Assembly: GCA_002840165.1 (NCBI GenBank)
Contig: PGZN01000003.1
Coordinates: 1-64,000 of the forward strand
From: Firmicutes bacterium HGW-Firmicutes-8
Lineage (GTDB): Bacteria > Bacillota > Thermincolia > Thermincolales > UBA2595
Length of the DNA: 64,000 bases
Direction of reading: 5' to 3'
Position 1 is the first letter of the stretch, and each line of letters begins with the position of its first letter. A program made the position numbers and the translations under genes. The notes beneath the pieces are model-generated. The model was not told where the DNA came from. It saw nothing but the letters and a program-made list of their open reading frames with translations, and did no database searches. Below, piece after piece: positions 1 to 9,371 of this stretch.

Positions 1-516
1 GAACCGGACTCGGGAAATCCGACCGTCCGGAATCGTAGGGGGGCGGCAGGAAACGTGACTTACTCTGAGAGGTGCGCGCGCCTGTCCTCTATCCCGACAT
101 AAAAAATTGACTTGTTAAGTTTTTTAAGGGATCATATTTTATAAAATAAAAAAACTTTAATTTATCCTCCGCGTGCTCCGTTATCTCCGCGAACTCCGCG
201 TTATTAAAGAGCCGCGAAGTAACTTAGACAACATAGACTAATTGCTGGAAGTTACATCTATGTAAGTAAGAAAACCGAGGGTAAGAATATCCGAGTAATA
301 AATGTCTTTATATTTAATAATTTCTCAAGGTATAGAGTTACTAAATTCAACTCGGGAGTAGGTATTATTGATTACTCTCTGTGGTCTCTTCTTTTCAGTG
401 AATCAAGGTTTCTCTGTGTTCTCTGTGGTTGATTTTTTAGAGGTTGATATCAGAAAGCGTAATTGGATTACTGGTCACTGGCCGCTGGCTGCTGGCCGCT
501 AATATGAGGTGAAATC
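1..516. other. Gene-free left edge with short dispersed repeats
   Basis: I see no supportable gene in these 516 bases. Around 165-205 and 365-432 there are low-complexity phrases built from CTCCGCG-like and TTCTCTGTGG-like units. Similar phrases recur near 49,900-50,110 and 51,280-51,320, so they look like a dispersed intergenic repeat of this genome. A CTGGCCGCTGGC-type short repeat lies at about 477-500, directly before the mutL ribosome binding site. I cannot identify the mutL promoter with confidence. Confidence 0.5.
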
Positions 517-2292
517 ATGGGTAACATTATTTTGCTCGATGAGCATACAGCGAATAAGATTGCGGCCGGGGAGGTTATTGAACGGCCGGCGTCGGTCGTT
601 AAGGAACTTATCGAAAATTCCATTGACGCTGGAAGCACCCGCATAGAAGTATCTATCACTGATGGCGGTCTGGCGGAAATAACCGTGTCAGATAACGGGT
701 TTGGGATGGATGCCCGGGATGCTGTCCTGGCCTTAGAAAGACACGCTACAAGTAAAATCAGCAGGGCCAGTGATTTGGAGAGTATCCAAACCCTCGGATT
801 CAGGGGAGAGGCTCTACCCAGTATTGCTTCAGTTTCGAAAGTGAATCTGAAAACAAAGATAAAGGAATCTCTGTCAGGGATTGAACTCGTTATCGAAGGC
901 GGCAAAATCCTGAAAGAAAGCGAAACAGGCTGCCCGCCGGGTACAGCTATCCGGGTCAGTGAACTTTTTTATAATACCCCGGCCCGCCAAAAGCACATGA
1001 AGGGTCCGGCGGCTGAAGCGGGGCACATCAGTGATGTCGTCAACAAATTTGCCATGGGTTATCCCAATATCTCATTCCAGCTCACGAGCAGCGGGCGAGT
1101 TGTTTTAAAAACATCAGGCAGCGGCAGATTGTTGGAGGTTATCGCTAACATTTACGGGCCCAATACCGCTAAAGACATGCTGCCCATTGATACGCAAAAT
1201 GAGGAAGGGGCAGTTTTCGGTTATCTTGGCAAGCCTTTTCTGACGAGGTCAGGCTCGACTCACCAAACCATATATATTAACGGCAGGTATATCAGGAGCA
1301 GGCTGATCACCAAAGCTGTTGAAAATGCTTACCACGGAATGCTGATGATAGCCCGCCATCCTGTATTTGTAATCAATATCAGGACCAGCCCGGAAGAAGT
1401 GGATGTCAATGTCCATCCGGCTAAAACCGAGGTACGGCTGGCCCGGACCGGGGCTTTGGAGGAGTTTATAACAAGGGCGGTAAAAGTGGTCCTGACCGGA
1501 AACAGGCTTATCCCCACCGGAAACATAGGGCCTGCGAAGGTGGCTAACGTACCTCAGGAAAGCAGTAAACAGGAGGAATGGAAGATTCCATATCCGCAGG
1601 TATTTCCTGCCGGCAGGGTTTGTGAGGTTCCCTTGGGAAGTGAGTATACCCCTCCGAAGGAATTCGCAGCAGAGGCACTCCCGGAAACACCGGGCATCCA
1701 GGTTCCGGTGGAGTTCCCTGACCTCAGGCCGATAGGGCAGATAGAGTGTACCTACATCGTGGCCCAAGGGTCTGATGGGATGTACCTGATTGACCAGCAT
1801 GCGGCCCATGAGAGAATATTATATGAGAAGTACATGGAAAAGCCGGATGCTTTTATCGCCAGTGAGCAGCTTCTTTTTCCTGTCACCCTGGATTTAACCC
1901 ACCGGGAAGCCCAGCTGCTAAATGACACGATAATCGTTTTTACAGACCTCGGATTTGTGGTCGAACACTTCGGCGGGGAGTCCTTTATTTTACGGGGGAT
2001 TCCGGCCGGCGCCGGAAAAGACGGCGGAAAAGAAATATTTCTGGATTTATTGGATTATTTTTCCCAGAACCGGTACACAATATCAAATAAGGCCTTAAGG
2101 GAAAAGTTTCTAATCACGATGGCCTGTCGGAATGCCATTAAAGCCAACAATAAATTAGGCCTGCCGGAGATGGAATCACTGCTGGCGATGCTGGCCCAGG
2201 CCGAGCAGCCTTACACGTGTCCTCACGGCAGACCTACAATGATACATTTTTCCGGGTATGATCTGGAAAAGAAATTTAAGCGGGTTCTGTAA
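517..2292 (+). CDS. mutL: DNA mismatch repair protein MutL
   Basis: MutL couples mismatch recognition by MutS to strand removal. The 591-residue product starts at an ATG preceded by a GAGGTG ribosome binding site. The N-terminal GHKL ATPase motifs are present: ENSIDAGS, DNGFGM and GFRGEAL. Near residue 425 the C-terminal domain has the DQHAAHE motif and the protein ends with a CPHGRPT motif. Both are features of MutL proteins with latent metal-dependent nicking endonuclease activity, which is usual in bacteria lacking MutH. Length fits the family (about 600-650). It is the first gene of a tight mutL-methyltransferase-miaA-hfq run. mutS, which often precedes it, is not in the window; only repeats lie upstream. 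Confidence 0.97.
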   Translation: MGNIILLDEHTANKIAAGEVIERPASVVKELIENSIDAGSTRIEVSITDGGLAEITVSDNGFGMDARDAVLALERHATSKISRASDLESIQTLGFRGEALPSIASVSKVNLKTKIKESLSGIELVIEGGKILKESETGCPPGTAIRVSELFYNTPARQKHMKGPAAEAGHISDVVNKFAMGYPNISFQLTSSGRVVLKTSGSGRLLEVIANIYGPNTAKDMLPIDTQNEEGAVFGYLGKPFLTRSGSTHQTIYINGRYIRSRLITKAVENAYHGMLMIARHPVFVINIRTSPEEVDVNVHPAKTEVRLARTGALEEFITRAVKVVLTGNRLIPTGNIGPAKVANVPQESSKQEEWKIPYPQVFPAGRVCEVPLGSEYTPPKEFAAEALPETPGIQVPVEFPDLRPIGQIECTYIVAQGSDGMYLIDQHAAHERILYEKYMEKPDAFIASEQLLFPVTLDLTHREAQLLNDTIIVFTDLGFVVEHFGGESFILRGIPAGAGKDGGKEIFLDLLDYFSQNRYTISNKALREKFLITMACRNAIKANNKLGLPEMESLLAMLAQAEQPYTCPHGRPTMIHFSGYDLEKKFKRVL

Positions 2293-2293
2293 G

Positions 2294-3091
2294 ATGGGGA
2301 GAACAATAGTTACCACCTCTCATAAACCTGACAACGAATCTGTGGAAATCGCCAGGCAGGCGGCCGAAATATTACAAGCGGAATTAGTTGAGAGGGACAG
2401 ACTGCCTTTTACGCGGCTGAGAGAAAAATACAATGCTGAAAACGTCCTCGTAGCTGCCCGGGGCCAAATAACAATACATACACCATCAGGAGAGTGTTTC
2501 TTTCACCCGAGCATGAGCGTGCCGAGGGTTAAGGCGATTCGCCAGGGCAGGACGGACCACATGGTTGAAGCAATGGCCCTGAAAACGGGAGATTACATGC
2601 TCGACTGTACCCTCGGGTTAGGAGCTGATTCCGTTGTAGCAGCTTTCGTGGTAGGGGAGTCCGGAAAAGTGGTCGGTGTTGAGGCCGCAGCGGAACTGGC
2701 TTATCTCGTCAAATGCGGTCTGGCCGGCTACCGGGAAGGCCCGAAATTTCTCCGGGAAGTGATGCCGAGGATTGAAGTTGTTCATGATAACTGTGAACAA
2801 TATCTTTTGGCTCAGCCGGAAAATTCTTTTGACATTGTATATTTTGACCCGATGTTCAGATATTCCAGGAGAAAATCCAGCTCTATGGAGCCTTTAAGGG
2901 GGCTTGTCAAACCTGACCCGTTAAACAGCCGGTTAATCAAAGAAGCGTTTCGCGTGGCCAAAAGACGTGTAGTCATGAAGGAAAACAGTTTCAGTAAAGA
3001 ATTTGCCGAACTGGGGTTTACCAGAGTAATTGGAGGCAGGTACAGTCCGGTGGCTTTTGGAGTTATTGATAAACAGGAGGCCGCGAGATGA
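2294..3091 (+). CDS. RsmJ-like class I SAM-dependent methyltransferase
   Basis: A SAM-dependent methyltransferase of about 265 residues. I start it at the ATG at 2294, one base after the mutL stop; an in-frame ATG at 2258 lies inside mutL and would add 12 residues unlike the family. The SAM-binding motif I appears as LDCTLGLGADS, followed by an acidic residue in VVGVEA. The catalytic-region motif reads DIVYFDPMF, the DPM(Y/F) form typical of the RsmJ/DUF548 family that methylates 16S rRNA in Proteobacteria. In Firmicutes this gene often sits between mutL and miaA. Its RNA target here is inferred, not shown. The stop overlaps the miaA start (ATGA), indicating translational coupling. Confidence 0.85.
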   Translation: MGRTIVTTSHKPDNESVEIARQAAEILQAELVERDRLPFTRLREKYNAENVLVAARGQITIHTPSGECFFHPSMSVPRVKAIRQGRTDHMVEAMALKTGDYMLDCTLGLGADSVVAAFVVGESGKVVGVEAAAELAYLVKCGLAGYREGPKFLREVMPRIEVVHDNCEQYLLAQPENSFDIVYFDPMFRYSRRKSSSMEPLRGLVKPDPLNSRLIKEAFRVAKRRVVMKENSFSKEFAELGFTRVIGGRYSPVAFGVIDKQEAAR

Positions 3092-4038
3092 AAAAACTGC
3101 TGCCTTTAGTTGTTATTGTGGGACCCACTGCGGTTGGGAAAACGGCGGTAGGTATTAAAGTGGCCGGCCGGATAAACGGGGAAATCATTTCCGGTGATTC
3201 GATGCAGGTATACAAATATATGGACATCGGCACCGGTAAACCAACCATCGAAGAAATGGCCGGAATTCCCCACCATATGATAGATATCATCGGCCCGGAC
3301 GAAGAGTATAATGTAGCCAAATTTCAGAAACAGGTTGAGGATTACATAGTTATTATCAAGCAAAAGAGGAAAATACCTGTTCTCGTCGGCGGCACCGGGC
3401 TTTATATCAGGTCTGTCCTCGACTGTTACGACTTTACCCCTCCGGGGGGAGATGCCGCTAAAAGGGAAGAACTGCTAAGACTGAGTGCAGAGCATGGGAA
3501 CGAGTATCTAGTCAAAATGCTCCGTGATGTCGACCCGGCGGCGGCCGAAAAAATACACCCGAACGACACCAGACGTCTGGTCAGGGCCATAGAAGTTTAT
3601 CACTCCTTAGGGCGGCCGATATCTGATTTTCAGTATATATCAGGTCAGCTGCCGCCGAAATACAATCTGGTATATTACGGCCTGACAATGAACAGACAGG
3701 ACTTATATGGAAAAATAGAACAAAGGGTAGACTCAATGCTGGCAGGGGGGCTTGTTGATGAGGTAAGGAAACTGGTGGAGATGGGGTACAATCCACGGAG
3801 TACGGCTTTACAGGCTTTGGGGTATAAAGAAATAATCGAGTACTTAAACGGGAGTTATGACCTAACAGAAGCAGTCGAATTAATTAAAAGGAATACCCGC
3901 AGATTTGCCAAACGCCAGATGACGTGGTTTGGACGGGATGAGAGAATTAAGTGGAGAAATGTCGAAAACGACGATTCTTTAGAGGAAATTGCGAAAGAAA
4001 TTGCGTTAGAGACAGAAGGACAATTCAGCGGAACGTAG
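3088..4038 (+). CDS. miaA: tRNA dimethylallyltransferase MiaA
   Basis: MiaA adds a dimethylallyl group to A37 of tRNAs that read codons beginning with U. The 316-residue product has a P-loop GPTAVGKT at residues 12-19, the GDSMQVYKYMDIGTGKP segment that binds substrate, and the GGTGLYIRSVL motif, all diagnostic of MiaA. The start ATG at 3088 overlaps the previous stop and has AGGAGG at 3075-3080. It is followed by hfq after 36 bases, the same order as in Bacillus. Confidence 0.97.
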   Translation: MKKLLPLVVIVGPTAVGKTAVGIKVAGRINGEIISGDSMQVYKYMDIGTGKPTIEEMAGIPHHMIDIIGPDEEYNVAKFQKQVEDYIVIIKQKRKIPVLVGGTGLYIRSVLDCYDFTPPGGDAAKREELLRLSAEHGNEYLVKMLRDVDPAAAEKIHPNDTRRLVRAIEVYHSLGRPISDFQYISGQLPPKYNLVYYGLTMNRQDLYGKIEQRVDSMLAGGLVDEVRKLVEMGYNPRSTALQALGYKEIIEYLNGSYDLTEAVELIKRNTRRFAKRQMTWFGRDERIKWRNVENDDSLEEIAKEIALETEGQFSGT

Positions 4039-4074
4039 AATATAAAAGAAAAACGGTAATATGGAGGGACAAGG

Positions 4075-4314
4075 ATGACAAAGCCGCAGATAAATTTACA
4101 GGATTCATTCTTAAACCAGGTCCGGAAGGAGAATGTTCCCGTTACCATATATTTGGTAAACGGGTTTCAGTTAAAGGGTATCGTTAGGGGTTTTGATAAT
4201 TTTACTGTTATTCTCGAATATGAAGGCAAACAGCAGATGGTTTACAAACATGCCATATCAACGATTACACCATTTAAGCCGATTTCCACCAGTTTTAGTG
4301 AAATGGCGAAATAA
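4075..4314 (+). CDS. hfq: RNA chaperone Hfq
   Basis: A 79-residue Hfq, the ring-forming Sm-like RNA chaperone. It has the Sm1 region ([13 protein letters not shown]), the FDNFTV turn and the Sm2 signature YKHAIST. A GGAGGG ribosome binding site precedes the ATG. It closes the mutL-miaA-hfq run and is followed at once by a hairpin terminator. Length and motifs fit Firmicute Hfq well. Confidence 0.97.
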   Translation: MTKPQINLQDSFLNQVRKENVPVTIYLVNGFQLKGIVRGFDNFTVILEYEGKQQMVYKHAISTITPFKPISTSFSEMAK

Positions 4315-4336
4315 AGAGCATTTCTATAAAACAAAA

Positions 4337-4366
4337 AAAGAAACCAGTCCAAGGACTGGTTTCTTT
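4337..4366. terminator. Bidirectional terminator between hfq and hup
   Basis: A near-perfect inverted repeat (AAAGAAACCAGTCC, AA, and its complement) with an A-run on one side and a T-run on the other. It lies between the convergent hfq and hup genes and can serve both strands. Confidence 0.9.
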
Positions 4367-4394
4367 TTATCTTGATAATAAGTTATTTTTTTAA

Positions 4395-4676
4395 TTATTT
4401 CTTGGCAACCTTCAGTTTGAGAGCTTTGCCAGGCTTGAAAACGGGAACTTTGGCAGCCGGAATATTGATAACTTTACCGCTTTGTGGGTTGCGGCCTTTT
4501 CTGGCTTTGCGTTGTTTAACTTCAAATGTTCCGAAGCCAATAAATTGCGCCTTCTCACCTTTTGCCAGAGCTTCCTGAATACTGGCGAATACCGCATTTA
4601 CAGCCTTCTCTACATCCTTTTTCTTAAGGGTTTTTACCTTATCGGTTACCTTGGCAATCAAATCAGTTTTGGTCAA
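4395..4676 (-). CDS. hup: HU-family DNA-binding protein
   Basis: A histone-like nucleoid protein of about 93 residues. It has the dimerisation helices ([19 protein letters not shown]), the FIGFGTFEV core and the DNA-binding arm [12 protein letters not shown], as in Firmicute HU/HBsu. Two adjacent TTG codons (4679 and 4676) can start it. I prefer the second because it lies 8 bases after GGAGG and matches the usual HU N-terminus. It is transcribed toward hfq and ends at the shared terminator. The leader is unusual: a c-di-GMP-I riboswitch and a terminator lie 150-270 bases upstream on the same strand. Confidence 0.96.
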   Translation of the reverse strand: MTKTDLIAKVTDKVKTLKKKDVEKAVNAVFASIQEALAKGEKAQFIGFGTFEVKQRKARKGRNPQSGKVINIPAAKVPVFKPGKALKLKVAKK

Positions 4677-4826
4677 CAATAAAACCTCCTTCTAATTTAG
4701 AAAAACAAATCTACGATTTATTCATTAATTTAAAAAGTCAGAGAACCCTCCTTTCGGAATCGTTTTTTTAATATAGGCACACATTGTTTAAAAAGTAAGT
4801 TTTGTGGCCTTAAAATTCCGGTTTGT

Positions 4827-4860
4827 AAAAAAACCTGCCACAGACAGCGCCGTAGTAGGT
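4827..4860 (-). terminator. Riboswitch expression-platform terminator
   Basis: On the minus strand, 8 bases past the c-di-GMP aptamer, ACCTACTAC pairs with GTGGCAGGT (one mismatch) around a 10-base loop and is followed by seven T residues at 4833-4827. This is the usual arrangement for transcriptional control by a class I c-di-GMP riboswitch. Confidence 0.75.
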
Positions 4861-4867
4861 AATTTAA

Positions 4868-4950
4868 ATAGTTGGCAACTGGCTGTCCCCAATTTTAGGA
4901 CCCTGTAGTTTTGCGTCCCTTTCTTACGAAAGGTTTGCCTTTTCCCAGGT
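4868..4950 (-). ncRNA. Cyclic di-GMP-I (GEMM-I) riboswitch aptamer
   Basis: Read on the minus strand, this segment carries the diagnostic GEMM-I core: GGCAAACC, a stem capped by a GTAA tetraloop, then GGGACGCAAA, followed by a second helix around CAGGGTCC and a closing GTTGCC. These blocks and their order match the class I c-di-GMP riboswitch family. A candidate promoter lies just upstream, a hairpin terminator just downstream, and the next same-strand gene is hup. That it controls hup is inference from position. Whether ligand turns transcription on or off cannot be decided by eye. Confidence 0.88.
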
Positions 4951-4973
4951 GGTTGTAGATTTCATGAATATCT

Positions 4974-5002
4974 ATTCTACATATCAACCGAAATTCCTGC
5001 AA
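4974..5002 (-). promoter_or_regulatory. Candidate sigma-A promoter for the riboswitch/hup transcript
   Basis: On the minus strand TTGCAG (5002-4997) and TAGAAT (4979-4974) are separated by exactly 17 bases. This places the transcript start about 15 bases before the c-di-GMP aptamer. Confidence 0.55.
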
Positions 5003-5117
5003 ATTTGCCCATAATCAAGCAATATTTTTGCGGTTTTTGCCACTTTTTTAACAAACCTGACAAACTGGTGCGTATAATTATAGGGTAGAAAAATTTTCTA
5101 GTGAGGGGGAACAATGG

Positions 5118-6116
5118 TTGGAAATAAAGATCAACCGCCTCAGAGCCAGAAGCGACAAGGATAAAGTCCCCGGTATTGTCGACAAGGGTGAAAATTCTCC
5201 TGGCAGGGCCCTGACATTTTTCGCCGGGCTTGATAAAAAAAAAGACAAAACTTATGGCAGGGAAGATGATGAGACCGGACAAACTGCCGAAATAATGGGG
5301 GAGCTCGATGATTTAATTGGGCTGCAGCCGGTTAAAAAGCTCGTTTGTGAGATAACTGCTTTCATAGAAATTCAGAAAAGAAGGCAGCAGGAAAAATTGG
5401 TTTCAGAACCTCTTGTTCTACATATGATATTCAGAGGAAATCCCGGAACCGGGAAAACAACAGTTGCCAGAATCCTGGGACCGCTCTTTAAACACATTAG
5501 TGTTCTGTCGAAGGGCCACCTTGTGGAAGTGGAACGGGCGGACCTGGTTGGGGAATACATAGGGCATACAGCCCAGAAAACCAGGGAACAGGTAAAAAAG
5601 TCTTACGGGGGTATTTTGTTTATTGATGAAGCATATTCCCTGGCCCGGGGAGGAGAAAAAGACTTTGGCAAAGAAGCCATTGATGTTCTTGTAAAATCTA
5701 TGGAAGATCACAAGGATAACCTGATTTTAATCCTGGCCGGATACAAACAGGAAATGAGTGAATTCATCAAGACAAACCCGGGGTTAAAATCAAGGTTCCC
5801 TATCCATATCGATTTTGCTGATTACAGCATCAGGGAATTAATGGAGATAGCCGATCTGATGTTAAAGAAAAGGCAGTATGCCTTATCGACATCTGCCAAA
5901 GAGTCACTGAAAAGAATCCTGGAAATCAAGACCGGTAAAGGCCACGAGCATTCCGGAAACGCTAGACTGGTCAGGAACCTAATTGAAAAAGCAATACGGC
6001 GGCAGGCTGTCAGATTGGTAAACAAAAAGGAGGCTACGAGAGACGATCTGATGCTTATAGAGGCTGAAGACATAGAAGAAGCCAGGGAACACCTGCTGAA
6101 GAACGCCTTATTGTAA
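5118..6116 (+). CDS. spoVK: SpoVK-like AAA+ ATPase
   Basis: A 332-residue AAA+ ATPase of the SpoVK/CbxX (CbbX) type. Residues 1-60 are charged and variable. Then comes the AAA module with Walker A GNPGTGKT at residues 107-114, Walker [11 protein letters not shown], and a later sensor region ending in an arginine-rich C-terminal lid. SpoVK is needed for late spore maturation in Bacillus; a similar role here is inferred from family and from the conserved spoVK-hflX-ynbB order. The first in-frame start is a TTG at 5118. An out-of-frame ATG at 5114 with the same ribosome binding site opens a 16-codon leader that overlaps it. Confidence 0.88.
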   Translation: MEIKINRLRARSDKDKVPGIVDKGENSPGRALTFFAGLDKKKDKTYGREDDETGQTAEIMGELDDLIGLQPVKKLVCEITAFIEIQKRRQQEKLVSEPLVLHMIFRGNPGTGKTTVARILGPLFKHISVLSKGHLVEVERADLVGEYIGHTAQKTREQVKKSYGGILFIDEAYSLARGGEKDFGKEAIDVLVKSMEDHKDNLILILAGYKQEMSEFIKTNPGLKSRFPIHIDFADYSIRELMEIADLMLKKRQYALSTSAKESLKRILEIKTGKGHEHSGNARLVRNLIEKAIRRQAVRLVNKKEATRDDLMLIEAEDIEEAREHLLKNALL

Positions 6117-6196
6117 CAGAAGCAGGAATATTGTCTGTCTCCCGAGAATTCAAAGGATTGGACCTTCGTCAATCATGTCAGATACAGGAGTTACTC

Positions 6197-8044
6197 ATGG
6201 CTAACAAAGTAAATGGTAATATTTCCGGTTTAAGAAATGTACAGATAGGTCGGTTGGAAAAACTTTATGATACAAAAGTGGACAAGAACGAGTTTATTTC
6301 CCATGAGGTTTTGCAGGAGATATCGAGAGTTTCCCTGGAAACCAAAAGAGAAATAGCGGTATATATAAATAGAAAAGGACAGCTGGTTGATGTCTCGGTC
6401 GGTGATAATTCGACGGTAAGCCTGGGAGAAGTTAAGGGGCGGCGGAGCAGCCGCAGGTTAAGCGGTATACGGTGCATCCACACCCATCCCGAGGGTTCAG
6501 CCACACTTAGTGATGTCGATTTGACAGCTATGGATAACCTCAATCTTGATGCGATGGCAGCAGTTGGCGTATATCATGACAGGCCATCAGAGATACATGT
6601 CGGTTTAAGAAAGAACATTCCAGTATCAACAAATGAGTATAGTGAAAAGTGTATACTATATGGTCCGTACTCAGTTGAAGGCGTTGTCGGGAGCGACCTG
6701 ATGGAATTAGTTAGGCTTATGGACCGGCAGAATTCGGCTGTTAAATCAGCTGAATATAACCGGGAGGATCAGGAAAAAGCTATCCTTATCGCCATTCAGA
6801 AGCCGGGTGAGGCTGACGAACCGATCCGGGATTCCCTCGCGGAATTGGCTCAGCTGGCCAGAACGGCAGGGGTCGATGTTTTGCACCGGAGTGTTCAGGT
6901 ACGGTTGAAGCCGGATGTAGCCACATATATCGGCAAAGGAAAAGTCAACGAGGCCGGTTTGCAGGCTCAGGTACTGGGAGCAAATGTAATTATCTTTGAC
7001 AATGAACTGAGCCCGGCCCAGCAGCGGAACCTTGAGGACTTAACAGGGGTAAAGATAATCGACCGGACTACTTTAATCCTGGATATATTCGCCCAGCGGG
7101 CCAAGACAATGGAAGGGAAGCTCCAGGTTGAACTTGCTCAGTTAAATTACCTGCTTCCCAGATTGACCGGCAAGGGCGTAGAGCTTTCCAGATTAGGAGG
7201 AGGTATCGGTACCAGGGGTCCTGGTGAGACCAAGTTAGAGGTAGACAGGAGGAGGATTAGAAAAAGGATTTCTGACCTCAACAAGGAATTGGAACAAGTC
7301 AAAAAAAACAGGGAACTACACAGGTTGAACAGAAAAAGCGTCCCTATTCCGATAGTTTCTCTGTGTGGATATACTAACTCCGGGAAGTCAACCCTCTTAA
7401 ACAAGCTGACGAATTCTGACGTATTAGCAGAGGATAAGCTTTTTGCCACCCTTGACCCCACGACGAGAAAGCTGAAGCTGCCGGACAGCACAACGGTCCT
7501 GCTCTCTGATACTGTCGGTTTCATAAACAAAACGCCGCACCACCTTATTGCCGCCTTCCGCGCCACCCTAGAGGAAGTAATCGAATCAGATGTTCTCCTG
7601 CATGTCGTGGACACAAGCCATTGTGCCATGGCTAACCAGATGGAATCTGTACAAAGGGTTTTGGCAGACCTGGGTGTGGCCGACAAACCAATCATTACTG
7701 TTTTTAACAAAGCAGATAAAATACAAAACAATGCGGTCACTGAAAATCTTAAAAGAACGGTCCCTGACAGCGTCTTTATTTCTGCGAAAACCGGACAGGG
7801 GATCAACGACCTTTTGGATGCGCTGTCTTCTGCTGTTCCATCCACCCGGGTCAGGGGGACATATGCTATCCCTTATCACCAGGCTGCAGTTGTTGCTTCG
7901 TTTTTCGACAAAGGCCAGGTAGTTGGGATGAAATACCTGCCTGACCATATATTGATCACAGCTAATCTAGATGAAAAGATGATAAATCAGGTCCAACAAT
8001 TCCGTATCAGAGACGATAGTATCGGAGAGGCCAACAATGTCTGA
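6197..8044 (+). CDS. hflX: Ribosome-splitting GTPase HflX with N-terminal JAMM-like domain
   Basis: HflX is a GTPase that binds the 50S subunit and splits stalled ribosomes. I start it at ATG 6197 (615 residues), which has AGGAG just upstream; a TTG at 6131 would extend it by 22 residues without a good site. The C-terminal two thirds show the HflX glycine-rich helical domain ([14 protein letters not shown]) and G-domain motifs [14 protein letters not shown] and NKAD. The first 190 residues are extra relative to classical HflX (about 420 aa). They contain H95-T-H97-P with Ser105 and Asp108, the spacing of a JAMM/MPN metalloprotease motif, preceded by a RadC-like strand [12 protein letters not shown]. 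The 3' end overlaps the next gene by 8 bases. Confidence 0.93.
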   Translation: MANKVNGNISGLRNVQIGRLEKLYDTKVDKNEFISHEVLQEISRVSLETKREIAVYINRKGQLVDVSVGDNSTVSLGEVKGRRSSRRLSGIRCIHTHPEGSATLSDVDLTAMDNLNLDAMAAVGVYHDRPSEIHVGLRKNIPVSTNEYSEKCILYGPYSVEGVVGSDLMELVRLMDRQNSAVKSAEYNREDQEKAILIAIQKPGEADEPIRDSLAELAQLARTAGVDVLHRSVQVRLKPDVATYIGKGKVNEAGLQAQVLGANVIIFDNELSPAQQRNLEDLTGVKIIDRTTLILDIFAQRAKTMEGKLQVELAQLNYLLPRLTGKGVELSRLGGGIGTRGPGETKLEVDRRRIRKRISDLNKELEQVKKNRELHRLNRKSVPIPIVSLCGYTNSGKSTLLNKLTNSDVLAEDKLFATLDPTTRKLKLPDSTTVLLSDTVGFINKTPHHLIAAFRATLEEVIESDVLLHVVDTSHCAMANQMESVQRVLADLGVADKPIITVFNKADKIQNNAVTENLKRTVPDSVFISAKTGQGINDLLDALSSAVPSTRVRGTYAIPYHQAAVVASFFDKGQVVGMKYLPDHILITANLDEKMINQVQQFRIRDDSIGEANNV

Positions 8045-9272
8045 AAATGCTCTGAGTTCAATAATAGAAGCAGTTGACAATAAAATTGGCCCGGTTTACC
8101 GGGGTCTTGAAGAAATATCTTTAGGTAATCACAAAAAGGTTCTGGATGCTTTTCACGAAGCCAGGGTCAGTGAATATCATCTTAAGGGGTCAACCGGTTA
8201 CGGCTATGGAGATGCCGGCCGGGAAGCGGTAGAAAAGGTTTTCGCCTCTGTTTTCAGGGCAGAGTCCGCTCTCGTCAGGGGACAGATTGCTTCCGGGACC
8301 CATGCCATTACCCTGTGCCTGTTCGGGATTTTAAGACCGGGAGATGAGCTGCTGTTTGTTACCGGCAAACCTTATGATACCTTAGAAGAGGTCATTGGCG
8401 TAAGAGGGTCGGCGCAGGGTAATCTAAGCCAATGGGGAATTTCCTATAAACAGTTAAAACTACTGAAAGACGGCGATTTCGACGAGGATGGTATCAAGGC
8501 GGGAATCAGTGAAAAGACCAGAATTGTGATGATTCAGCGGTCAAGGGGATATGACTGGCGGCCGGCTTTTGATATTTCCAAAATAGAAAGGGCCTGCAGA
8601 CTGATCAGAAGTATCAGAGATGATGTCATTATCTTTGTCGATAACTGCTACGGTGAATTTGTTGAGGAGAAAGAACCGATCGAAGTTGGGGCAGACCTGG
8701 CGGCCGGTTCCCTGATCAAAAATCCGGGAGGCGGTATTGCCCCTACCGGTGGTTATATCGTAGGTCGGTTCGAACTGGTGGATATGGCTGCCAACAGGCT
8801 GACTGCACCGGGAATAGGCGGTCGGGTTGGAGCTACGATGGATTTCAACCGTTTATTTTTACAGGGTATTTTTTTGGCTCCCCATGTTGTCAGTGAATCC
8901 TTAAAAGGAGTTGTTTTTACATCCGCATTATTCGAAAAACTTGGTTATGAAGTATCCCCAAAATATAATGATAACAGATCTGATATTATTCAGGGGATAA
9001 GGTTCCGGGATGAAGAAAAGATGGTGGCTTTCTGCCGCGGCTTGCAAAAGGGATCACCCCTTGACGGACATATCATACCTGAGCCGGCCGCGATGCCGGG
9101 GTATAGTGACCGTGTTGTCATGGCAGGCGGGACCTTCATTGCGGGGTCGACTATCGAACTAAGTGCGGACGGGCCTCTCAGAGAGCCGTATGCGATATAT
9201 ATGCAGGGTGGGGTATCGAAAGAATATGTTAGATTGGGCGTTATTTCTGCCGCCACAGAATGTAGTTTATAA
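8037..9272 (+). CDS. YnbB-type PLP-dependent enzyme (methionine gamma-lyase/aluminum resistance family)
   Basis: A 411-residue fold-type I PLP enzyme. The [16 protein letters not shown] segment, the IASGTHAI motif and the probable PLP lysine in [16 protein letters not shown] match the family annotated as aluminum resistance protein or methionine gamma-lyase family (YnbB in Bacillus). The true substrate in this family is not well defined, so I do not assign a reaction. It overlaps hflX by 8 bases and follows the Bacillus order spoVK-ynbA(hflX)-ynbB, indicating co-transcription. Confidence 0.9.
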   Translation: MSENALSSIIEAVDNKIGPVYRGLEEISLGNHKKVLDAFHEARVSEYHLKGSTGYGYGDAGREAVEKVFASVFRAESALVRGQIASGTHAITLCLFGILRPGDELLFVTGKPYDTLEEVIGVRGSAQGNLSQWGISYKQLKLLKDGDFDEDGIKAGISEKTRIVMIQRSRGYDWRPAFDISKIERACRLIRSIRDDVIIFVDNCYGEFVEEKEPIEVGADLAAGSLIKNPGGGIAPTGGYIVGRFELVDMAANRLTAPGIGGRVGATMDFNRLFLQGIFLAPHVVSESLKGVVFTSALFEKLGYEVSPKYNDNRSDIIQGIRFRDEEKMVAFCRGLQKGSPLDGHIIPEPAAMPGYSDRVVMAGGTFIAGSTIELSADGPLREPYAIYMQGGVSKEYVRLGVISAATECSL

Positions 9273-9371
9273 TACAATCATGGGAAAGTAAATAAAGTCT
9301 AGTATTTGAGAGGATTTAGGTCGTTTAAGTAGAATATATAACTGTTGGGTAAAAGGGGGTGGGCAGTACAC

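Noticed and set aside
1249-1809. 186-residue minus-strand frame inside mutL
   Set aside because: Fully antisense to conserved mutL sequence and without protein features.
7147-7845. Long minus-strand open frame inside hflX
   Set aside because: It is antisense to a clear HflX coding region, has no ribosome binding site or recognisable domain, and arises from codon bias.
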